From Lojkania enalia (Eukaryota > Ascomycota > Dothideomycetes > Pleosporales): a stretch of DNA of 19,691 nucleotides. The notes beneath the pieces are model-generated. The model did not search any database. It was given only the letters and a program-made list of their open reading frames with translations, and was not told where the DNA came from. Position numbers and translations under genes: made by a program. Of the stretch, positions 1 to 10,477 are shown piece after piece (position 1 is the stretch's first letter; every line of letters begins with the position of its first letter). The DNA is taken from assembly GCA_010094045.1 (NCBI GenBank), contig ML986903.1:12734-32424 (forward strand), read 5' to 3'.

Positions 1-227
1 TATATTATTAGTTCTAATTTAGTAGTTTATAGAGGTTAATTAGGACTAATAGTTCTCTATTATATTAAGTATATAATCTCCTCTTATAAAATTATAATTT
101 ATTTCTTAAAAATTAGTTTACTCTAATTTTCCTCTAAATTAGATAGGTTCTTTATTATAAGCTTTATAGAGAGGGGTCCGCCTATTATAGGGCCCCTTAT
201 AAAAGGTAACGGTTATTCTATACACAT
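1..227 (-). pseudogene. Gag-like protein, N-terminal part of the second tandem copy
   Basis: This is the same reading frame as the gag-like ORF at 889-2397, shifted by exactly 2170 bases. The ATG (minus strand, 227-225) is intact, as it is in the other copy at 2397-2395. The frame then runs to the window edge with only TAA/TAG stops of the RIP type. About 75 codons are visible, before the recognisable part of the Gag domain. Confidence 0.65.
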
Positions 228-614
228 AGATAGAAGCTTACTCTTACTATAACTTATATATATATTAGTTCTAGTATAGGAATTAGAAGGTAAATTATAG
301 TTAGATATTAGCGGTTACCTCTAATTCTAATAGGTTATTAGTAGTTTCTAAATTTCTACCTAGGCATACTCTACACAGCTTTTCTAAAGGTAATTCTAAT
401 TGTAGGGGATAGGAAGTTCTAAACTTAAAGGCTTTAATTAATAGAAGGTTTTTAAGATTCTATCTAAATAACTAAATAATTTAATATAATAGTATATAAG
501 TATTATAATCTAAACTAAATCGAATATATTTTAGACTTAGATATATTTAAATAAATAATCGATGCGATATTATTAAAGAGGCTATTACTAGTAGTATTAA
601 GTTCTTCTATATAA
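1..614 (-). repeat. Second internal copy of element A, cut by the window edge
   Basis: This stretch is the near-identical direct repeat of 2171-2784. The differences I saw are transitions of the C/T and G/A type. On the minus strand it starts directly after the LTR at 893-615, so it is the leader plus gag start of another tandem unit. The unit continues to the left of base 1, so its full length cannot be seen. Confidence 0.8.
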
Positions 615-893
615 TATAATAGTATAGGTAAAATAATAGGTCTAAATATAGTATAAATCTATTTAGAGGTATATAGAAGTATATAGAGGATTAGAAACCT
701 AAGAATTCTATTAATACCTATAGGCCTTATATAAAAGGATATAGAAGAACTACTAAGCTACTTATAAGGGAGTATATAACTATATACGGAAGGGAAAAGG
801 GGTAGAACTAGGGGTAGAATAAGATAAGTAAAAAGCTTTAGGATAAGATTATATATAAAGCTTTTTATAGAACGATTTCTTTATATTATTACA
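615..893 (-). repeat. LTR of element A, copy 1 (279 bp)
   Basis: Its boundaries come from comparing three copies (615-893, 2785-3044, 18586-18864), whose flanks differ on the outer side. In the least mutated copy the ends are TGTAAC and TTACA in plus orientation, and here the first is mutated to TATAAT. Against the copy at 18586 I count about 46 differences in 279 bp. All are transitions with no gaps, and nearly all run C to T or G to A toward this copy. Confidence 0.8.
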
Positions 894-2397
894 GTTCTCC
901 TATTAATCCGTAGGTATAAATAGATATACTAATTAACTAGGGTTTAAATTCGGTTCTAAAAACTTTTATTAGTAATTTTAAAGGGTAAACGCTATATTAA
1001 TATATATAGAGTTTAGAAGAGCGATTTAACTACTATAGAATTAAGGAATAGAAAGCCTTAGGTGCTAGTATTAATAAGAGCGTTTAGTTATATACTAACG
1101 CCTTTTAAATATAGAATAGTAGGAATTTAGAAGTATTTTCCTCTAAATAAATATAATAAATTAATATTTAATAAGTTATATCTATTTAAGCCTAGAATAG
1201 AAAGTTTTTCTAGATATCTTTATTTCCTATCTAAGAACTATCTAGATAGTATTTATTTACGTTTAGAAATTCTTCTTCTTTAATCTTCTTTTATTTAACC
1301 TCTATTTCTTATATTTTAAAGACTATATATTTATTTATAAAGTATTCTAGTTTACTATAGTTATAGTAATTATCTAGGGTTATATACCTTTCAGGTGCGA
1401 GAGTCTTACTAGATTATTAAAGAGCGATTATAGTAGTATAAGGTATTAATACTAAAGTAGATTAGGGTAGTATTAAATTATAGGTTACCTTAGATAAACT
1501 CTTAGAAGCCTTCTAATACCAATCTAAATTTATTTTAGCTATAACCTATAGGCTAATAGTTTATTCTAGAAGGTTAAAAATACTTCTTCTTTCTATATTA
1601 TAGGCTGTTAAATAGGCGACTATAGCGTTAAAAGAGCCTTTCTATATAAGCTTAAAGCTAAAGTTTAGTATCTTTAGGCTGGGGAGAATCTTATCCTATA
1701 AGTAGACGAACTACTTAGATTAGAATATGAATCCTCTAATAGCTGTACTAATAAAGCGAGTTTTAAAAGTTAGAAACTCTTCTCTCTTATTTATCTTTAG
1801 AACCTAAAACACCTATTATACCTCTATCTCTTTATTATCTATAATAAAATACGATTATAGAAGTAAAATTATTTCTTTAGTATTTTTAAACTAATACTAG
1901 TCTAATTTAGCTAGGTATTTTAGTTTTAGATACCCTTTTACTATACTAGAGGTATATTTCTATACTAACGTTATATATATATACTCTATCTAATAGTAAT
2001 CTATATTAATCTTAAGTTGGTCTAGAATTAAAACTTACTATTATTTAAATATAGATTTACTACTATCTATAAAGCTTTTAATCTTAGATATATATTTAGT
2101 AAGGTAGGCTTAAAGGGGCTTAGAAATAGCTAAGAGGTTTCTTACTAAAAGAGTTGTAAAAGTTTCTTAGTATATTATTAGTACTAATTTAGTTGTTTAT
2201 AAAGGTTAATTAGGACTAATAGTTCTCTATTATATTAAATATATAATCTCCTCTTATAAAATTGCGATTTATTTCTTAAGGGTTAGTTTACTTTAATTTC
2301 CCTCTATATTAGATAGGTTCTTTACTATAAACCTTATAGAGAGGGGTCTACCTATTATAGGGCCCCCTATAAGAGGTAATAGTTATTCTATATGCAT
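889..2397 (-). pseudogene. Gag-like polyprotein of element A with CCHC zinc knuckle, RIP-inactivated
   Basis: One frame of 503 codons runs from a preserved ATG at 2397 to a TAA that lies inside the LTR start (bases 891-889, the TAA of TGTAA). Every stop I met inside it was TAA or TAG. The middle third reads like the Ty3/Gypsy Gag (Retrotrans_gag) fold, with a pattern of the type FKTRFI...LWDKILPSL. Near 1327-1371 follows a zinc knuckle of spacing C-X2-C-X4-H-X4-C in which all four ligands now read Tyr, as expected for TG to TA and CA to TA change. After the knuckle come about 145 low-complexity, charged codons up to the LTR. There is no protease or polymerase. In life it would form the virus-like particle and bind element RNA, and replication enzymes would have to come from another element. 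Confidence 0.72.
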
Positions 2398-2784
2398 AGA
2401 TAAAAGTTTACTCTTACTATAACTTATATATATATTAATTCTAGTATAGAAATTAGAAGGTAAATTATAGTTAGATATTAGTAGTTACCTCTAATTCTAA
2501 TAGGTTATTAGTAGTCTCTAAGTTTCTACCTAGGTATACTTTATACAGCTTTTCTAAAGGCAATCTTAATTATAGAGGATAGAAAGTTCTAAACTTAAAA
2601 GTTTTAGTTAATAGAAAGTTTCTAAAATCCTATTTAAATAACTAAATAATTTAATATAATAGTATATAAATATTATAATTTAAATTAAATCGGGTATATT
2701 TTAAACTTAGATATAGTTAAATAAATAATCGATATAATATTATTAAAGAGGCTATTACTAGTAGTATTAAGTTTTTCTATATAA
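2398..2784 (-). other. Leader of element A between LTR and gag start
   Basis: These 387 bases lie on the minus strand between the LTR end at 2785 and the gag ATG at 2397. A tRNA primer-binding site would be expected directly after the LTR, but RIP has changed that sequence and I cannot match it to a tRNA. I see no ORF of its own here. Confidence 0.5.
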
Positions 2785-3044
2785 TATAATAGTATAAGTA
2801 AGATAATAGGTCTAAATATAGTATAAATCTACTTAAAGGTATATAGAAGTATATAGGGGATTAGAGACCTAAGAATTCTATTAATACCTATAGGCCTTAT
2901 ATAAAAGAATATAGAAAAACTATTAAGCTACTTATAAGGGAGTATACAACTATATATAGATGGGAAAAGGGGTAGAACTAGGGGTAAAATAAGATAAGCG
3001 AAAAGATAAAGCTTTTTATAGAACGATTTCTTTATATTATTATA
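2785..3044 (-). repeat. LTR of element A, copy 2 (260 bp, 19-bp deletion)
   Basis: This copy is homologous to 615-893 with a constant offset of 2170 at its left end. It is 19 bp shorter because of a deletion around 3003-3011, where the other copies have a second AAGCTT-like motif, so a microhomology deletion is likely. It ends in TTATA (mutated TTACA). Directly to the right begins pol-like sequence of element B, so this is the outer end of element A. Confidence 0.78.
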
Positions 3045-3060
3045 ATTATTAGGTATAAAC

Positions 3061-6000
3061 TAGCTAGCTAAATATAATTCTAGAGTAGATTAGTAGTAAG
3101 AGATAGTTTATAGGTTATAGAGCTGCTCTAAAATAGAATAAGTAGTAGAATAATATAGAATAAGATATCTTTTAGGTCTACAGTTAATATAGAAAGTATT
3201 AGTAGCTATAATAGCTAGATATTTTAAAAAGATAAAATAGATACTAGATATTATTATAGTTTAAAAAGTATATACAAAATTATAGAATAAAAATATATTT
3301 TAAGAAATTTAAGAGAATTATAGTAAATTTATAGAGCTATATAAAGAAGTAGAGAATAGAAAATTACCTAAATATAAGAAATATAACTATAAGATTATTA
3401 TTAAGAATAAAAAGAAATTAAAATCTAGTTTAATATATGGTTTAAACTAAAAATAAAAAGAAGAACTTAGAAAGTATATCTAAAAGAATTTAGTAAGAGG
3501 GTATATATAACTAAACTATAGTAAAATAATATTATTAATACTATTTATACTTAAAAAAAATAGTAAACTAAAGTTATATATAAACTATAGATAATTAAAT
3601 AATATAATTAAGAAATATAGATATCTATTATCTAAGATAATAGAACTTATAAATTAGTTATAAAGAGTTAAGTAGTTTATAAAATTTAATATAAGAGAAG
3701 AATACTACTAAATTTAGATAAAAGAAGGTTATAAATAGAAAATAGTATTTAAGATAAGAGAAGGTTTCTTTAAATATCTAGTAATATTATTTAGACTTAT
3801 AAATATACTAGTAACCTTCTAAATAGTTATAAATAATATATTAAGAGAATATTTAAATATATTTATAATAGTATATTTAAATAATATTCTAGTCTATATA
3901 AATAGATCGTTAAAAGAGAATAAGGAATATATTAGAAAAGTATTAATAAAACTATAAAAGTATAAGTTATTTATAACTCTAGAAAAATATAAGTTTTATA
4001 AAATAGAAATAGAGTTTCTAAGATTTTAGATATTTAAAGATAGTATTAAAATAGAATAAGAAAGGGTTAAAGTAATACTAGAATAGCTAGTATCTACTTT
4101 AGTTAAATAAATCTAATTCATCTTAAACTTCGCGAATTTCTATAGAAAATTTATAAGTAGGTATTCTAGAATAGTAGTACTCTTAATAGAGATTACTAAG
4201 AAAGAAAAAAGGTTTAAATAGTAAAAAGTATAGTAAAAAGCCTTTAAAGAATTAAAAGCCTATTTTACCTTAATATTAATACTAAAAATACTAGATCTAG
4301 GAAAGTAATTCTAAGTAGAAACTAATACTTTAAATAAAGTAATAGGCGCTTACTTAAGTTAGTAAGATAAAGATAGAAAGTAGAAGTTATAAGTCTACTT
4401 TTTAAGAAAAATAAAACTAGAAGAATTTAACTATAATATATATAATAAAGAACTATTAGTAATAGTTAAAGTGTTAAGAGAATAGTAAGTATATTTAGTA
4501 GGAACTAAATATCTATTTAAAGTCTAAATAGACTATAAAAACCTTATATACTTTATAATAATAAAGAAACTTATAGAAAGATAAATATAATAGGTAGAAT
4601 AACTAGTAGACTATAACTTTAAAATAATATACTAGAAAGGGTTAGAAAATATAGCTATAAATATACTAAACTATAGAGTTAACTATATAACTAAGAAAAG
4701 ATATAAAAGAGACGCGATCCTGGGGTGGAAATTAGATAGATCCTTTATATATAACTACCTATAAGTTATATAAGTTATAAAACTAACTATACTAGAATAA
4801 ACTTAGTAGTAAAAGCTAAAGAATATATAAATAGTATAGTAATATCTAATAAATATTAAAGAAGTAAAAGCAATTAAAAATATAACTTAAAAACAACTAT
4901 ATATATATTTATATATATAATAGTAGGTAATAAAAGAATTATATAAATTACTAGAATAGAGATACCTAAAGGTAGTAGAAATAGAGTAAAAGTTAAGAAA
5001 GAGTTTTACCTTTACTAATATAAGAAAAGAAATATAAAATATACTCTATAAGTATTTAGAATATAGAAAGAATAAGGTTATAAAATATAAGTTTTATAAA
5101 TTCTTATAACTATTAGAAATACTTAAAAGACTATAAAAGTAGATTATAATTAACTTTATAACTAAATTACTAGAGTTAATAAAACTAGAGTTAGAAAGAA
5201 AATATAATATAATTATAAATATAGTAGATTAACTAATAAAGTATATATACTTTAGACTAGTATTAAAAATAATTATAGTATTTAAACTAATGTATAAGTT
5301 ATTATATATAATATTTATAGAATATAGAGTTCTAAAGTATATTACTTTAGATAGAAATAAGTTATTTATATCTAAATACTAGTAAAGATAGATAGAAAAG
5401 ATAGGAATCTAATAATAGATATTAACTAGTTTCTACCTATAAATAGATAATTAAATAGAATAAGTTAACTAGAATTTAAAAATATATTTAAGAATATATA
5501 TTAATAAATAATAAAATAATTAGGTTAAATTATTACCTATAATATAGATAGCCTATAATAAAACAATCTAAAGTATAATAGGAATTATATCTTTTAAAAC
5601 TAAGTATAAATAAAAAACTATTATATATTAGAAATAGAATAAGAAAGAATCTCTAGTTCTACTAGTAGACTAAAAAGCTAAAGAAATAAAGAAAACTTAT
5701 AATTAACTTAAAGAAAAAATTTAATTAAGAAACCTTAAAATAGTAGAATAGACTAATAAGTTAAGGATTAAAGGACTAACTTTTAAAAAGAGGGGTAAAG
5801 TTTTCCTGTTAATAAAAAACTTAAAGACTAAAAGATCTATAAAAAAGTTAGATTATAAAAGAATAGAACTATTTCTAATTAAAGAATAAATAGAATCTAT
5901 AAATTTTAAATTAAGGCTACTAAATAATATAAAAATACACCCGATATTTTATAAGTTAAAACTAGAACTAGTACTAGACAATATATTACTATAAGAAACT

Positions 6001-6285
6001 ATTAATATAGATCTAGAATAGAAATATAATGTAGAATATATACTAGTAAAAAAGCGGTTTAAATATTAGTAGAAGTATTTAATAAAGTAGAAAGAATATC
6101 TATAGAAGGAAAGTTTATAAAAACTAGTATAGAACTTAACTAACTATACTATAAAGTTAAAGGAGTTTTACTAGAAGGCTAGAATAATAGGTTATTAAGT
6201 AGAGTTTAGTTAAAAAGTAATAGTAGTAGTAATATAGAAGGAGCTTCTTATATAGAATTTAGAACGATAGTAGAAGGTACCTTAG
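3061..6285 (+). pseudogene. Pol polyprotein of element B (RT, RNase H, integrase, chromodomain), RIP-inactivated
   Basis: A single frame (codons starting at 3061) covers the whole region; I found no frameshift. Near 3567 it holds the RT signature of the type LYINYRQLN. The YLDD box is at 3874-3885 and now reads YLNN. RNase H has its first Asp at 4324-4326 changed to Asn (ETN for ETD). The integrase core has its first Asp at 5152-5154 changed to Asn (INFITKL for IDFITKL). Its second Asp (5350) and the Glu (5458) are kept, with exactly 35 residues between them, the D-D35-E spacing of retroviral-type integrases. A chromodomain lies at about 6025-6140, where the KWKGY-type Trp is now TAG. All stops are TAA or TAG. 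Such proteins copy element RNA to DNA and insert it, and the chromodomain directs insertion to methylated histone H3. The end is uncertain. Confidence 0.85.
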
Positions 6286-6559
6286 ACTTAGTAGACCTCC
6301 TCTCCTCTTCTTCTAACCTCTCTTACTCTTCTATTAACTTTACCTCTCGTTTTCTAAAATCTAAACTATACTCTTCTAGAAAATAGACGCGTTTCTTAGT
6401 ATACTTTAGATAAGAAAAATCTACCTAATAGTAATATATAGATTTTTTAAGATAATAAATCTTCTCTTTTTTAGCAGTTATAAAGTCTTAATAGATAGAA
6501 GTAAACTTTTTATAAGCCTTTAATATATTTACTAGAAAATAGTAAAGAGTACCCTTAAT
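6206..6559 (-). pseudogene. Antisense Glu/Lys-rich coiled-coil ORF at the 3' end of element B
   Basis: On the strand opposite to pol, a frame of about 118 codons reads as a charged helical protein. It has Lys-rich heptad-like stretches and then a run of the type ERLEEEERRS followed by a Ser/Pro-containing tail with VPST. The few stops in it are TAA/TAG of the RIP type. It overlaps the end of pol and lies before the putative 3' LTR. Element D has an ORF of the same kind at the same relative place (10478-10756). From memory, short antisense coiled-coil ORFs are often annotated as hypothetical proteins at the 3' ends of ascomycete Gypsy elements, but I cannot confirm homology here. The start codon is unknown because an ATG would have become ATA; the upper boundary is approximate. 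Confidence 0.45.
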
Positions 6560-6762
6560 TAGAGAAAGATTATAAGATAAACTTTAAGAAAGATACTCTC
6601 TATATATAGAAGAAAGGATAATATTACTATAATAGTTATAGTTTATAAACTAATAGTTTAAATAATAATAAGACGGATCTATTACTATACCTAGTAAAAG
6701 AATTAAGTAGCTAGTATAATATTTATAAGTAGCGGTGTTTTTATATTAAACCTTTAGTATAG

Positions 6763-6787
6763 TAGAAAGAGAAAAGAAGGAAGAATA
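6763..6787 (+). other. Putative polypurine tract of element B
   Basis: This is an almost pure A/G run on the coding strand of element B, about 480 bases after the chromodomain remnant. A polypurine tract directly upstream of the 3' LTR primes plus-strand DNA synthesis in LTR elements. If this is it, the LTR would begin close to 6788 (TAGGGTTA, perhaps from TGGGGTTG). There is no second LTR in the window to test this. Confidence 0.35.
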
Positions 6788-7400
6788 GGGTTATACTTAT
6801 AAGTTAAGTAGGACCTACTAGAATATATAAAGTACTAACCCTAGAATAGAAAAATTTAGATATAATACTATAGTATACTTATATAAAATATATTAGAAGT
6901 TAAAATAAGCTGCTAAAGATAGTAAAATACTATATCTAGATAGAATAGATAAAGTAATAACTTAAAAAGCTTTAGAATGAATTTATAAAGAGAAGAGTAG
7001 ATATTATAAATATAAAATATTAAGAGGTACTACTTCTATAACTACGGTTTAATCTAATATTAGCTACTATATAGGTTAACTTAGATAAGAACTAATAAAA
7101 TAATAATAGATAGAGGTATATTAAAAACTAATTGTTAGATAGTAAGTAGTAGAACTATAAGAATTAAGGAGATAATTAGCTAGATAATAAGGTATAGTAT
7201 AACCTATATATATAATAAAAGTAGAAGTATTAAGTATAATAGAATAGATCTATCTAATATAAGGCGATAAATTAAGCCTGATTCGTAATAGATTAGGTAT
7301 AGTACTATAATACTATACCTAAAATAGGTTATTAAAAAGAGGTAATTTATTTAACTATAACCCCCCTAATTTATTTATAACTAATATTCTAACCGTAATA
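6788..7400. other. Unassigned AT-rich interval (possible 3' LTR of B plus 5' flank of the helicase gene)
   Basis: I see no coding frame that I can recognise in these 600 bases. The left part may be the 3' LTR of element B, and the right part should hold the promoter and 5' untranslated region of the helicase gene, including a run of six C at about 7362-7367. The interval contains an inverted repeat (7293-7322). RIP has removed the CpA/TpG content needed to recognise LTR ends. Confidence 0.3.
7293..7322. repeat. Inverted repeat, 12-bp perfect stem with 6-base loop
   Basis: The arms are 7293-7304 (TTAGGTATAGTA) and 7311-7322, with CTATAA between them. The hairpin lies about 200 bases before the recognisable helicase frame. 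In DNA this rich in A, T and TA such palindromes can arise by chance, so no function is claimed. Confidence 0.5.
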
Positions 7401-8504
7401 CTTTATATATAAAAACTATTTAATAGAATCTATATATTCTATTTATAATACTATATTATTATATCTATACTAATATAAAGCTATAATAAAATTAGAAGGA
7501 TATAGTTCTATAAGAATATATAAACGCTTAAACTAAGGGCATAATACTATATCTATAGTAGAAAGACCTATATTTAAGTAAATAGAATAGCGCTATTATT
7601 AGAGGATATTAAAAATTATCTCTACTATCTACCTAAATACTATATTCTAATATATAAGAAATATACAACTACTATATTAAATATTAATATATATTTACAG
7701 TACTATTATAATATAATAATAGAGTAGAGGAGGGTAATTATTAAGTATACTTATTAGTAGCTAATTAAACTAGTAAAGAATATCTAGCTACTTATACTAT
7801 TTAGGCAACTAATACTAGAATTAGAAAAGCTACTAAATAGGTTCTAGTATAAATAATCTAGATACTATATTACTATTAATATTAACGCGTTATATATATA
7901 TCTAAAAAAGAAGTATAAGTAGATATAAATAGATAATAAAAATAAACTCTATTAGAAGGTTAAAGTATAAATATTCTTTTAGGCTAGTAGGCTATAGTAA
8001 TATTTTATTATTAATATAGGTAGTTATAACTATAAACTAGCTATTTTCTATATAAAAACTAATATTATATATAATTAATTAGTTAAGTTTAAACTTATAA
8101 AATAGAAAGAAAAAGAGAAAATATAGGTTATAAATATAGAGGTAGTAAAAACTAATAAAACTAGGTAGTTTAAGTAGATATAATAGCTAGAGTATCTAGT
8201 AAAGTAGAATTAAGTATATCTTATATATTAGATTTAGTTATCTAACTAAAGTAAGATAAAACTTTAGTAGGTAGTAAAGCTAGTTAAACTATTAGTTAAA
8301 TAGAGTATTAGAGGGTTATTATTACTTATATAAGAGATAAAATAGTAGTTTAAAAGCGTTTAATAATATAAGGTAGATAGACATCTACTTACTTAACTAT
8401 AGAACCCTAAGAGTTAGGTAGTATATACTAGCTATATTATTAAGTTCGTCTACTACTTTCTCTATATTATTATTAATAAAAAAGCTTAGGCTATATAATT
8501 TAAC

Positions 8505-8625
8505 TATAATAGTAATAGTAATAATAGTAATAATAATAGTATAGTATTAGATAATAGCGCGAGTTCTAGGTTTAATAGAGCTAAAAATAGTACTAATAGT
8601 AATAATAATAGTAATAACAGCCCCT
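8505..8625 (+). repeat. AAT/AGT trinucleotide-rich low-complexity tract
   Basis: In the helicase frame this tract reads as Asn and Ser repeats. RIP turns GAT/GGT-like codons into AAT/AGT, so the original linker was probably rich in Asp, Gly and Ser. It separates the two conserved parts of the N-terminal half. Confidence 0.6.
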
Positions 8626-9732
8626 ATTATAAGTATTATAAGAAAAAAGAAGTAGATTAAATAGAAGATATATATAAGCTATTCTATTAGTAAAATAAAT
8701 AAAAGGAACTAGTAATAGTACTATAGATTATATTAGATAGGGATAGTAAGAATATTTAGCTTAAAGTACTACTAGATATACTTATATTATTTATTTTTTA
8801 ATTAATAGGCGATTAGCTATTTAGTAATAAGCTTATCTATTTTCTTATTATACTAGAGATTAATACTAAAATAGACCGCTTATATATAGTAAAAAACTAC
8901 TTATATATACTAGATATAAAGAAGCTACTTTTAGTAGTAAAGTATAAGAAGTAGATAGATAAGAACTAGAAGTATTTTCTACTTATATAATAGAAGTTTC
9001 TAGCTAATAGATTATTTAGTCTAATAAGTAAGATAATTAGCTTACTAATATATAGAAAGTTTATTATACTAATAGCTAGTAATTTAGATAATACTTACTA
9101 GTTAAAGAATAAGAAGATATTCTATCTTAATAGCCGGCTAATCTATATTAGCTAGTTCTATAAGATAGTATAAGATATAGTAGCTAAGGTAGAAAAGATA
9201 CTTTAGTAGAAGCTGTATTAGACGGCTAGAGTTGAGGACTAGTTTACTATCTAACTAGAGTAGCTTATTAATAATATTATATTTATATAGTAGAATATAT
9301 CTTTTATCTATTATTATAATAATTAGTTTAATAATAGATTTAAGTAGATACTTACTTAAGTTAGATAGATAGAAGCTAGTTAATAATTCTAGTTAAGAGA
9401 CAGCTTATAAAATAAATAGTAGATAAAGTAGTATTTATAGTAGATAAATTACTTCTTAAAACTACTAATAGTTAGTATATATATAACTTTAAGGTAGTTT
9501 AAATAAAAGTTAGAGATTATAATAATATAGTATTATAATAGAGTATTATAGAACTATAATATCTTTATAATAGATAGATAGATTATAATAGTAGTCTACT
9601 ATTATAAATTATAATACTAGTAGAATAAACTAAAAGTAGTACTATACTTTCTACTATTATAGCTAGAGTAGGTAATAGTAGTATATTTAGCTTATATACA
9701 GCCGTTTTAGAAGTATCTAAATATTAAGGTAC

Positions 9733-9737
9733 TTAGT
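9733..9737. repeat. Target-site duplication TTAGT, left copy
   Basis: TTAGT lies directly before the TGTAAC start of the left LTR and is repeated exactly at 16647-16651 after the other LTR. A 5-bp duplication is the usual size for Ty3/Gypsy integrase. It shows that D entered as one unit and that both ends are original. Confidence 0.9.
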
Positions 9738-10140
9738 TGTAACGGCCCTTCTAATTGGCCTGGTGTAGGGTGGGGTAATAACTAAGAGTAATTACGTATT
9801 ACGAGGTATATTATTCTTATAGGCTTATAATAGAAGTATACAAGTAGAATGTGCGAAGAATATTTAAATTAACTATAAAAAGCTATAAAGATTAGAGTTG
9901 TAAGGTTGTTAAATATAATTTAGTTCCCTTATTATTTTCTTACTTAGTTACTTAGTTAACTAAGCTACTAAGTATATTTAGTTACTTAGTTAACTAAGCT
10001 ACTGAGTATACTTAGTTACTTAGTTAGCTAAACTACTAAGCGTGTTACGTATCTTATACTAACTTTATTCTTCTAGCTATATAGAGTCCTAAATCTTAAT
10101 TGGGTCTTGTATAGGGGTTTTAGTAAGGATGCCTATAATA
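9738..10140 (-). repeat. 3' LTR of element D (403 bp)
   Basis: It starts TGTAACGGCCC and ends GCCTATAATA in plus orientation, and pairs with 16278-16646. The sequence differences I noticed against that copy are transitions. It is 34 bp longer because it has one more copy of an internal 34-bp tandem unit. On the minus strand it follows the polypurine tract, so it is the 3' LTR. Confidence 0.92.
9948..10040. repeat. 34-bp tandem repeat in the 3' LTR, 2.7 copies
   Basis: Units run 9948-9981, 9982-10015 and a partial third 10016-10040. Each contains TTACTTAGTTAACTAAG, which is itself partly palindromic (CTTAGTTAACTAAG). The other LTR has one full unit plus the partial unit. Confidence 0.85.
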
Positions 10141-10160
10141 CTATCTTCCCCTTCTAAGCT
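10141..10160 (-). other. Polypurine tract of element D
   Basis: On the minus strand the bases just before the 3' LTR read AGCTTAGAAGGGGAAGATAG, with a run of purines ending at the LTR border. This primes plus-strand DNA synthesis and confirms the minus orientation of the element. Confidence 0.75.
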
Positions 10161-10477
10161 CTCGGCCTAAGAGTTTTCCCGTTCTAAACTAGTATATAGT
10201 AGGGTTAATACGCTGTTTTCGCTAAGACTATATATATTCCTAATATCTCCCCTTCGTTGTTTAACTCTAAGTAGATACTATTATACTAATCGTATAGACT
10301 ATTCAGATAAAACGATTATATCTTATTTCTAGTATTCTCGTAAGGGGTTAACTTATAAGATAGATAAGAAGAAGATACCTAAAAAGTTATGTTGTTTAGA
10401 ATACCTTTATACTAGTATACATTTATTATATAATATAGATCGCGATGCTTAGATTACTTATATATTTTAGTCTTGTA

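Larger units (their letters stand above)
1..3044 (-). mobile_element. Element A: tandem gag-only LTR retrotransposon, RIP-mutated
   Basis: Read on the minus strand the order is LTR (3044-2785), internal region with one gag-like ORF (2784-894), LTR (893-615), then the internal region again (614-1), cut by the window edge. Bases 1-614 and 2171-2784 align without any indel at a constant offset of 2170, so the structure is a tandem in which neighbouring units share an LTR. No RT, RNase H or integrase fits in the 1.9-kb internal region. It therefore resembles the non-autonomous class known from plants as TR-GAG elements (class named from memory). The LTR ends are TGTAA...TTACA in the least mutated copy. 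The sequence upstream of the right-hand LTR is the unrelated pol of element B. Confidence 0.75.
3045..6787 (+). mobile_element. Element B: 5'-truncated Ty3/Gypsy chromovirus-type retrotransposon, heavily RIP-mutated
   Basis: The order RT, RNase H, integrase, chromodomain on the plus strand is that of Ty3/Gypsy elements of the chromovirus branch. Gag and protease are missing: pol-like sequence begins within about 20 bases of the LTR of element A, so A probably inserted into B or a deletion joined them. The right end is set provisionally at a purine-rich run (6763-6787) that may be the polypurine tract. No 5' LTR lies in the window, so the 3' LTR cannot be proven by pairing. CpA and TpG are almost absent, so this element has had more RIP than element D. 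Confidence 0.75.
7530..9737 (+). pseudogene. DUF3505 (OrsD-like)/RecQ-like helicase gene, 5' half, RIP-inactivated and split
   Basis: One frame (codon starts at multiples of 3, e.g. 8442) continues from about 7530 to the insertion point of element D. At about 7605-7760 it resembles the DUF3505/OrsD region: a pattern of the type YHILICKK...HL.YHN, a degenerate C2H2-like finger in which Cys and His now read Tyr. Around 8120-8200 comes a stretch matching the TGW...WLE.L block of this family, and at 8442 a FVYYFLY-like block. A low-complexity Asn/Ser linker at about 8505-8625 follows. The end (about 9600-9732) has the VYYYK and VVYLAYIQPF-type blocks. All stops are TAA/TAG. The true start is unknown because ATG would read ATA. 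Family naming rests on remembered motif order. The protein was probably nuclear; the biological role of these often multicopy fungal helicases is not known. Confidence 0.68.

Noticed and set aside
1..893. An 890-bp LTR pair (1-893 with 2171-3044) around the gag ORF
   Set aside because: The third copy shows that the LTR is only 279 bp, and the gag start lies inside the other 614 bases. A tandem arrangement explains the longer direct repeat better.
3045..6285. A living retrotransposon in element B that reassigns TAA/TAG
   Set aside because: The stops fall where CAA, CAG or TGG are expected in conserved motifs, and catalytic Asp residues are lost too, so mutation rather than recoding is the explanation.
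8505..8625. CRISPR-like or microsatellite array
   Set aside because: The AAT/AGT tract lies in frame inside the helicase pseudogene and is best explained as a RIP-altered low-complexity linker. There is no repeat-spacer pattern.
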